Assembly (NCBI GenBank): GCA_945957245.1
Contig: CAMFLD010000156.1
Location: 1 to 6,768 of the forward strand
Source of the DNA: an uncultured Flavobacterium sp.
GTDB taxonomy: Bacteria > Bacteroidota > Bacteroidia > Flavobacteriales > Flavobacteriaceae
Direction: 5' to 3'
Length of the DNA stretch: 6,768 nt
Below, one piece after another: positions 1-4,497 of this stretch. A program made the position numbers and the translations under genes. Each line of letters opens with the position of its first letter. Within the stretch, counting starts at the first letter, position 1. A model generated the notes under the pieces. The model saw nothing but the letters and a program-made list of their open reading frames with translations. It was not told the origin of the DNA and did not search any database.

Positions 1-47
1 CTACACACTGCATATCGTCGGCAGCGTCAGATGTGTATAAGAGACAG
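1..47 (+). other. Residual Illumina Nextera adapter (not genomic)
   Basis: Bases 1-6 (CTACAC) match the 3' end of the Illumina P5 adapter. Bases 7-14 (ACTGCATA) match the i5 index I recall as S506/N506. Bases 15-28 (TCGTCGGCAGCGTC) are the Nextera Read 1 tail, and bases 29-47 (AGATGTGTATAAGAGACAG) are the exact 19-bp Tn5 mosaic end used in tagmentation. The four parts follow one another in the exact order of a Nextera library molecule, with the genomic insert starting at 48. This is untrimmed library sequence at a contig end, not a natural Tn5 or other mobile element. It truncates the formyltransferase gene that runs leftward into it. Confidence 0.98.
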
Positions 48-670
48 ACAGTGCTTACTTCATTCAAATCTAAATGCAGCAATTGGTTGAAATCCTTTTT
101 CAGATAAAGATTTCCAAAAGATTCAGGAGCAATTGTTTTGTAGTCATTTTTGATGATTGCTTCGATATAGGCATCAATCAATTCTATTTCTTTAGCAATT
201 ACTTTATTGTAAAGTGTTTCCGAAGTATCGGATGCTTCTTTGGTAACAAAATCTCTGGCAATGATTTGGCCGTTGTCCAACTCTTCGTCAATTTCATGAA
301 TTGTGGCTCCGATAGGAGTATCATTGATTATAGCAAAAACCTGCGGGTACCAACCTCTGTTGATTGGATTGTAACCCGGGTGAATATTGATACATTTCAC
401 AGCATTTACCAAATCAGCCGGAAATATCTGTTTGCAATGAACTGACAGCACCAAATCGTAATCTCCTATAATCTCGTCAATGTGTTCCTGATTTTTCAGA
501 TTAAAAACCTTTACATTCAGGTCTTCTGATATTATAAAAGATTCCTTGTTTGAAAAAGGACTGATGGAAAAGGTAAATTTGGTATCAGCAAAATGCTTCT
601 TTTCAATTACCTTTTGGAATTGCTGGCAGAGATATAAGTTATCGGATATGATCAGGCAATTTTTATACAT
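48..670 (-). CDS. Sugar N-formyltransferase, VioF/FdtF-like (3' end missing)
   Basis: Probable N10-formyltetrahydrofolate-dependent formyltransferase acting on a dTDP-4-amino-4,6-dideoxyhexose to make an N-formyl sugar for a surface glycan; cytoplasmic. ATG at 668-670; 207 complete codons are visible. It has the methionyl-tRNA-formyltransferase-like catalytic triad: N95 and H97 in NIHPGYNPINRGW (95-107) and D132 in EELDNGQII (129-137). SVHCKQIFP (76-84), PIGATIHEID (119-128) and KKDFNQLLHLDLNE (191-204) resemble, from memory, VioF/FdtF proteins that formylate dTDP-Qui4N or dTDP-Fuc4N. These enzymes usually have some tens more residues, so the C-terminus is lost at the adapter. The reading frame continues without a stop through bases 1-47, giving a false tail VCLLYTSDAADDMQCV whose first valine takes two bases from the insert. 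The start lies 3 nt after the FkbM gene's stop, so it is last in the visible operon and probably translationally coupled. The exact sugar (Qui4N or Fuc4N) cannot be told from sequence. No amino-sugar synthesis genes (rmlAB, aminotransferase) are in the window. Confidence 0.88.
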
Positions 671-673
671 ATT

Positions 674-1438
674 CTAGCTGTTTGCGATGACCTGAGAATC
701 AAGATGACCACCTTTACGGATAAAAACCAATTCTACTAACCATAAAACTTTGGGCTCATAAGGTCTGTTAAGATCGGTGATTTCAAAAAGCCGGTAACCA
801 TTTTCATCCATAAAATTAATCAGTTTCAGGAAACTGTTGTCAAATGACTTATTTACTACCCCGGCTTCTACCATAAAGATTTCGGTTTTTCCAAAATAAT
901 TGGAAGCTCCTTTCAGCACCTGAATATCTAACCCTTCTGCATCAATCTTGATAATATCCGGTGTAGGCAGCCCTGTTTCAGCCAGTAATTTATTGAGTGT
1001 AATTACCGGAAGTGTCAACTGCTTGTATCCCTTGGCTTTAGCTTCTTCTTCTGTATATTTGAAGCTGCAGCTGTCATCACGACCTAAAATGGTAAATTGA
1101 AAGCTACCTTCAGTTTCTCCCGCTCCATAAGGATAAAACTTTACCTTATCATTTGTTTTTAAAATATCTGCAATTGATGCTTCCATCCAGTGTTGAGGCT
1201 CAATCAATGTATAATAGGCGTTTGGGAAAAAGTGCAGCGCTTCTCTGGTCCAGGTTCCGTGATTGGCACCTACATCAACAATATGTTTTGGTTCGAAATT
1301 GAAGTTTTTCAAAGTGTGGTAAAAGTTTTTCAATAAAAAATCCTTACCGCTTACATGAAGGTTGTGCTCTTTATTGACAATCACAAGTCCAAAGCCGGAA
1401 GCTATTTTATTAATTACTTTTTTTATTTTTTTCTTCAT
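674..1438 (-). CDS. FkbM family SAM-dependent methyltransferase
   Basis: Predicted O-methyltransferase of the FkbM family (254 aa, a normal length), cytoplasmic, probably methylating a sugar hydroxyl in the surface glycan encoded here. The SAM-binding motif I is VDVGANHGTWT (54-64), followed by an acidic residue at the end of the next strand (E80 in TLIEPQ). The family hallmark KIDAEGLDIQVLKGA is at 164-178. The basic N-terminus (MKKKIKKVINKI) may associate with membrane or with a glycosyltransferase complex, but no membrane segment is evident. The start ATG at 1436-1438 lies 17 nt after the wzt stop, and the TAG stop at 674-676 is 3 nt before the formyltransferase ATG, so it sits inside the operon. 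No Shine-Dalgarno sequence is seen; the upstream bases are A-rich, as is usual in Bacteroidota. The acceptor is unknown. Cap methylation of the exported chain is one possibility, methylation of an internal sugar another. Confidence 0.9.
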   Translation of the reverse strand: MKKKIKKVINKIASGFGLVIVNKEHNLHVSGKDFLLKNFYHTLKNFNFEPKHIVDVGANHGTWTREALHFFPNAYYTLIEPQHWMEASIADILKTNDKVKFYPYGAGETEGSFQFTILGRDDSCSFKYTEEEAKAKGYKQLTLPVITLNKLLAETGLPTPDIIKIDAEGLDIQVLKGASNYFGKTEIFMVEAGVVNKSFDNSFLKLINFMDENGYRLFEITDLNRPYEPKVLWLVELVFIRKGGHLDSQVIANS

Positions 1439-1455
1439 TTGATCTGTTAGATTAA

Positions 1456-2721
1456 TTATTCGATAGACCAGTCAAAAACAGGTTTAATAAACCCGGGCTC
1501 CCTTCCCATCCAGGCTCCTATTGGTCTTTCACCTTCCTGAACATTGAAAGCCATAATGTCTTTTTCTATAAATAAGGCCGAATTGGAATTCTGGATTACA
1601 AAAAAAGTCAGGTAATAAGACCCAATGTTCAAAAATCCTTTCGGTAATTTGCATTTAATGTTATTGAATCCTTTTTTAAGTTTAAGGTCTTTATTGATAT
1701 GGGAAATCGTGAACAATGGTTCGCCTGTCTCGCTGTTAACTACATAAGTAACGTGCAACGTATGCGGGGTTTCCTTCAAAGTGAATTGGGTGTTAATCTC
1801 AATTTCCTGATACTCATCCAGTAATTCGTCCGGACCTTTTCCTACAGGGTTAATGGTTATTTGATGTAATGTGAATTCGGGTTTGTCATATTCGGCAGAA
1901 AATATTCTTGAGTTTTGTACTTCGGCATCACCGCTAAGATAATAACCTACTGCGTTTTCAACGGTATCGTATTTTTTAACCATACCATTTTCCAACACAA
2001 TTGCTTTAGAACAGAAACTTTTAACAGCTGCCATATTATGGCTAACAAACAGTACGGTTCTTCCCTGTCCGCGGCTAATGTCACCCATTTTTCCAAGACA
2101 CTTTTTTTGGAATTCAGCATCACCTACAGCAAGTACCTCATCAACAATCAGGATTTCGCTTTCCAAATGCGCTGCTACGGCAAAAGCCAAACGCACATAC
2201 ATTCCTGAAGAATATCTTTTTACAGGAGTATCAACATATCTTTCAACCCCGGAGAAATCTATTATTTCATCTAGTTTTCTTGTAATTTCTTTTTTGCGCA
2301 TTCCAAGGATGGCTCCATTGAGGTAGATATTTTCTCTTCCTGTAAGTTCCGGATGAAAACCTGTTCCCACTTCCAAAAGGCTGGCAATTCTTCCTTTTAC
2401 TTTAATTTCTCCTGTTGTTGGACTAGTCACTCTGGATAACAATTTGAGTAACGTACTTTTCCCAGCTCCATTTTTACCGATAATTCCAACGGCTTCACCT
2501 TGGTTGATTTCGAAATTGATATCTCTAAGCGACCATACAATATCGCTACTGCCTTTGGTGCTTCGGTCGTTGGTTTCCCCAATTTTAAGAAATGGGTCTT
2601 CTTTACCACGAACTTTGGTTATCCAGAAACGCTCAATATCCCGTGAAATGGTTCCGGTTCCGATTTGTCCTATCTGATAGGCTTTGGACAAATTCTCAAC
2701 ATGTATGACTGGTTTACTCAT
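1456..2721 (-). CDS. wzt: O-antigen/polysaccharide ABC exporter ATP-binding protein with C-terminal glycan-binding domain
   Basis: ATPase subunit of a Wzm/Wzt-type exporter moving a lipid-linked polysaccharide across the inner membrane. The nucleotide-binding domain covers about residues 5-263. It has Walker A GKNGAGKST (82-90), ABC signature YSSGM (170-174) leading into RLAFAVAAHL, Walker B ILIVDE (190-195), D-loop region AVGD (198-201) and switch histidine H228 in VSHNM. An insert at about 22-60, before the Walker A strand, is common in polysaccharide-export ATPases. Residues of about 268-421 form a strand-rich C-terminal domain ending MGREPGFIKPVFDW, consistent with the Wzt C-terminal carbohydrate-binding domain that in E. 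coli O8/O9a reads the modified non-reducing end of the chain. The 421-aa length fits two-domain Wzt and not the short capsule type (KpsT, about 220 aa). Its ATG overlaps the permease stop by one base (TAATG), indicating coupled translation and 1:1 output. The next gene downstream is the FkbM methyltransferase. Confidence 0.94.
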   Translation of the reverse strand: MSKPVIHVENLSKAYQIGQIGTGTISRDIERFWITKVRGKEDPFLKIGETNDRSTKGSSDIVWSLRDINFEINQGEAVGIIGKNGAGKSTLLKLLSRVTSPTTGEIKVKGRIASLLEVGTGFHPELTGRENIYLNGAILGMRKKEITRKLDEIIDFSGVERYVDTPVKRYSSGMYVRLAFAVAAHLESEILIVDEVLAVGDAEFQKKCLGKMGDISRGQGRTVLFVSHNMAAVKSFCSKAIVLENGMVKKYDTVENAVGYYLSGDAEVQNSRIFSAEYDKPEFTLHQITINPVGKGPDELLDEYQEIEINTQFTLKETPHTLHVTYVVNSETGEPLFTISHINKDLKLKKGFNNIKCKLPKGFLNIGSYYLTFFVIQNSNSALFIEKDIMAFNVQEGERPIGAWMGREPGFIKPVFDWSIE

Positions 2722-3590
2722 TAGATCGTATCAACGAAGTTTTTTTCGGTTTTATTAAAGATAACAATTCCCATAAACAGAATTATTATTGTAAATATGG
2801 TAGAATAAGCCATGTTTGAAAAGCTCAATTCTCCCTGACCCAGAAAAGCATATCGGAATGCTTCGATAATTCCGGTCATAGGGTTCTTGTCTACTATCCA
2901 GGCGTATCCTTTCTCTCGGGCATAACTCAGCGGATAAATTACGGTTGTACCGTACATCAATAGCTGAACACCAAAGGTTACCAAAAAGGTTAAATCCCTG
3001 TATTTTGTTGTCATTGCTGTGATAATCAATCCGAATCCCAAACCAAGTAAAGCCATAAGCAATACAAGGAAAGGAAAAAGCAAAGCTGCTAGAGTTATTG
3101 TAAAACTTGCACCCGGAGTTGGGAACAGATAAAAATAAAGCATCATGCAAAGCATCAGAGCAAACTGCACTCCAAATCTAACCAGATTACTTACTACTAT
3201 ACTTAAAGGCATAATTAATCTGGGGAAATATACTTTTCCAAAAATATTGGCATTATCTCTAAAAACGGTACTTGTTTTGGTAAGACAATCTGCAAAATAA
3301 TTCCAGGCTGTAATTCCGGATAAATAGAAAAGGTATTTAGGTACTCCATCGGTACTGATTCCGGCCAAATTTCCGAAGATAAAACTAAAAACTATTGTAG
3401 TGAAGATAGGTTGGATAAAAAACCATAACGGCCCTAAAACGGTTTGCTTATAAAAGCTTACAAAGTCTCTTTTAACAAACAATATCAACAAATCCCTGTA
3501 ATGCCAAAGGTCTTTAAACTTCAAATCAAAAAGTGAAGTATGTCCTTTAATGACTAAATCCCAGTTTTGGGACTGTTTGTTATTATCCAT
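2721..3590 (-). CDS. wzm: O-antigen/polysaccharide ABC exporter permease (ABC-2 type)
   Basis: Integral inner-membrane half-transporter of the Wzm/TagG/ABC-2 family, pairing with the Wzt encoded immediately downstream to export a polyprenyl-linked polysaccharide. The length, 289 aa, is slightly above the usual 260-280. An N-terminal amphipathic stretch (about 24-47, with RRD-like VKRDF at 39-43) leads to the conserved YKQTVLGPLWFFIQP (47-61). About six hydrophobic segments are visible: near 53-76, 86-104, 128-155, 163-192, 201-221 and 261-279. NPMTGIIEAFRYAFLG (236-251), a conserved stretch in these permeases, lies before the last helix. ATG at 3588-3590 is chosen because the start MDNNKQSQNWDL resembles, from memory, related Bacteroidota permeases. 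The TAA stop shares its first base with the wzt ATG. It is the first gene of the minus-strand operon and lies next to the divergent control region 3591-3741. The substrate cannot be read from the permease; the two-domain Wzt favours O-antigen-like export. Confidence 0.93.
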   Translation of the reverse strand: MDNNKQSQNWDLVIKGHTSLFDLKFKDLWHYRDLLILFVKRDFVSFYKQTVLGPLWFFIQPIFTTIVFSFIFGNLAGISTDGVPKYLFYLSGITAWNYFADCLTKTSTVFRDNANIFGKVYFPRLIMPLSIVVSNLVRFGVQFALMLCMMLYFYLFPTPGASFTITLAALLFPFLVLLMALLGLGFGLIITAMTTKYRDLTFLVTFGVQLLMYGTTVIYPLSYAREKGYAWIVDKNPMTGIIEAFRYAFLGQGELSFSNMAYSTIFTIIILFMGIVIFNKTEKNFVDTI

Positions 3591-3628
3591 TATTGGTTTG
3601 GAGATTTTAATTTGTTTTTAATTGGCTG

Positions 3629-3636
3629 CAAATATA
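3629..3636 (-). promoter_or_regulatory. Candidate -7 element for the wzm operon
   Basis: On the minus strand this reads TATATTTG, an exact match to the Bacteroidota -7 consensus TAnnTTTG. It lies 38 nt upstream of the wzm start, so a transcript starting some 5-7 nt beyond it would have a leader of about 30 nt. No clear TTTG/TTG -33 element lies at the expected distance of about 17-23 nt further upstream, which lowers confidence. The gap 3591-3741 (151 nt) is the only real intergenic space in the window and must hold the operon promoter if there is none further upstream. Confidence 0.45.
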
Positions 3637-3679
3637 TAAATTACAAGGTGTGCAGAAAAGAATTGATTTGATTTCTTTG

Positions 3680-3698
3680 GCAAATGGTTAACATTTGC
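3680..3698. repeat. Perfect 7-bp inverted repeat, possible operator
   Basis: GCAAATG (3680-3686) and CATTTGC (3692-3698) are exact reverse complements separated by GTTAA. The right arm contains the TTTG (3694-3697) that serves as the candidate -33 element for the phosphatase gene. The 19-bp dyad could be the site of a dimeric regulator that blocks or positions RNA polymerase. It is not followed by a T-run and lies upstream of the putative transcription start, so it is unlikely to be a terminator. Chance occurrence in AT-rich DNA is possible. Confidence 0.4.
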
Positions 3699-3725
3699 TG
3701 AAAACGCAATATTTCATTATTTTTG
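3694..3725 (+). promoter_or_regulatory. Candidate Bacteroidota promoter for the tyrosine phosphatase gene
   Basis: TTTG at 3694-3697 and TATTTTTG at 3718-3725 match the Bacteroidota -33 (TTTG/TTG) and -7 (TAnnTTTG) elements, with a 20-nt spacer inside the usual range. The -7 match is exact at all six fixed positions. A start of transcription some 5-7 nt after 3725 would give only a 10-12 nt leader before the TTG start codon at 3742. It is divergent to the candidate wzm promoter. The assignment rests on consensus matching only. Confidence 0.55.
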
Positions 3726-3727
3726 CT

Positions 3728-3744
3728 TAAAATACATTTATTTG
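3728..3744 (+). promoter_or_regulatory. A-rich translation-initiation region with TTG start
   Basis: TAAAA at 3728-3732 lies 9 nt before the TTG at 3742-3744. TAAAA-like motifs close to the start are favoured over Shine-Dalgarno sequences in flavobacteria, so this supports TTG as the initiation codon. The element may partly overlap the predicted transcription start, in which case the message would be nearly leaderless. This is a short and common motif, so support is modest. Confidence 0.35.
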
Positions 3745-4485
3745 ATACACTTCTTCCGACAGAAAAAACCTTTTTTAAGCGACCTAATCCCTGATAATTT
3801 TATAGATATCCATTCGCATTTATTACCTGGGATAGATGATGGCGCCCCTACTATTACCGATACAGCCCTACTTATTGACAGCCTTCAGTCTATCGGATTT
3901 AAGAAGTTTATTACGACACCACATATCATGGGAGAGGTCTGGGAAAACACAAGCCAGAGTATTACGGAAAAGCTGGTTTCAACAGTTTCCAGTCTAAATA
4001 TTGCTACCATTGACAATCGCCTTAAAGCTGCTGCCGAATACATGATGGATGCTGAATTTTGGGAACTCTTTAAAAATGAGCCTCTTTTATGTCTAAAAGA
4101 CAATCATGTATTGGTTGAAATATCCTATCTACATCCGCCAATTCAATTGTATGACATTTTATTTGAATTGCAGGTTGCCGGTTACCAGCCGGTATTAGCG
4201 CACCCGGAGCGTTATAATTATTTTCACGAATTTTCACTTGACAATTATAAAAAACTTAAAAAGGCCGGATGCCTGTTTCAACTTAACATGTTATCTGCAA
4301 CAGGTTATTATGGTGAAAGGGTTGCTAAAACAGCTGATTTGCTTTTAAAAGCCAATATGATTGATTTTATCGGTTCTGATGTACATCACGAAAGACATTT
4401 AGAATTTATGAGTAAAAAAATTGTTTTGAAAAATCACGAATACCTTACGCCGGTTTTCCAAAACAATTCTTTCTTCAATTTTTAA
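3742..4485 (+). CDS. CpsB/YwqE-type PHP-family protein-tyrosine phosphatase
   Basis: Metal-dependent phosphotyrosine phosphatase of the CpsB/CapC/YwqE group (PHP fold), cytoplasmic, expected to remove phosphate from the tyrosine cluster of the BY-kinase encoded tail to tail with it. The length, 247 aa, is typical. Motifs in order: metal-binding DIHSHLLPGIDDG (22-34, with H24 and H26), TPH (59-61), AAEYMMD (97-103, with E99), AHPERY (153-158, with H154), QLNM (180-183), and the closing GSDVHH (211-216). All the expected metal and active-site motifs are present, so it should be active. The start is TTG (3742-3744). No in-frame ATG lies in the intergenic stretch upstream, and the first internal ATG (M63) would remove the H24/H26 motif. 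The N-terminus (IHFFRQKKPFLSDLIP) looks like family members that normally begin with ATG. The stop at 4483-4485 is 12 nt from the kinase stop; no terminator hairpin is obvious between them. Confidence 0.93.
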   Translation: MIHFFRQKKPFLSDLIPDNFIDIHSHLLPGIDDGAPTITDTALLIDSLQSIGFKKFITTPHIMGEVWENTSQSITEKLVSTVSSLNIATIDNRLKAAAEYMMDAEFWELFKNEPLLCLKDNHVLVEISYLHPPIQLYDILFELQVAGYQPVLAHPERYNYFHEFSLDNYKKLKKAGCLFQLNMLSATGYYGERVAKTADLLLKANMIDFIGSDVHHERHLEFMSKKIVLKNHEYLTPVFQNNSFFNF

Positions 4486-4497
4486 ATTTCTTTCTTT

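Noticed and set aside
29..47. Tn5 mosaic end suggesting a transposon or insertion sequence
   Set aside because: It is directly preceded by the Nextera Read 1 tail, an i5 index and P5 sequence, so it comes from library preparation.
74..445. Plus-strand open frame of 123 codons
   Set aside because: It is antisense to the formyltransferase, low in recognisable motifs and rich in Phe/Ile/Asn as expected from a shadow frame; the minus-strand frame has clear catalytic motifs.
1915..2677. Several short open frames on both strands within wzt
   Set aside because: They overlap the nucleotide-binding domain coding sequence, show no family motifs and have no initiation signals of their own.
2755..3150. 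131-codon minus-strand frame inside wzm
   Set aside because: It is a shifted frame of the permease; the permease frame has the conserved membrane segments and motifs.
3591..3741. Small RNA gene or riboswitch in the divergent gap
   Set aside because: There is no strong stem structure besides the 7-bp dyad, no T-run terminator and no recognisable riboswitch core.
3885..4103. 72-codon minus-strand frame inside the phosphatase gene
   Set aside because: It is antisense to conserved phosphatase motifs and has no independent support.
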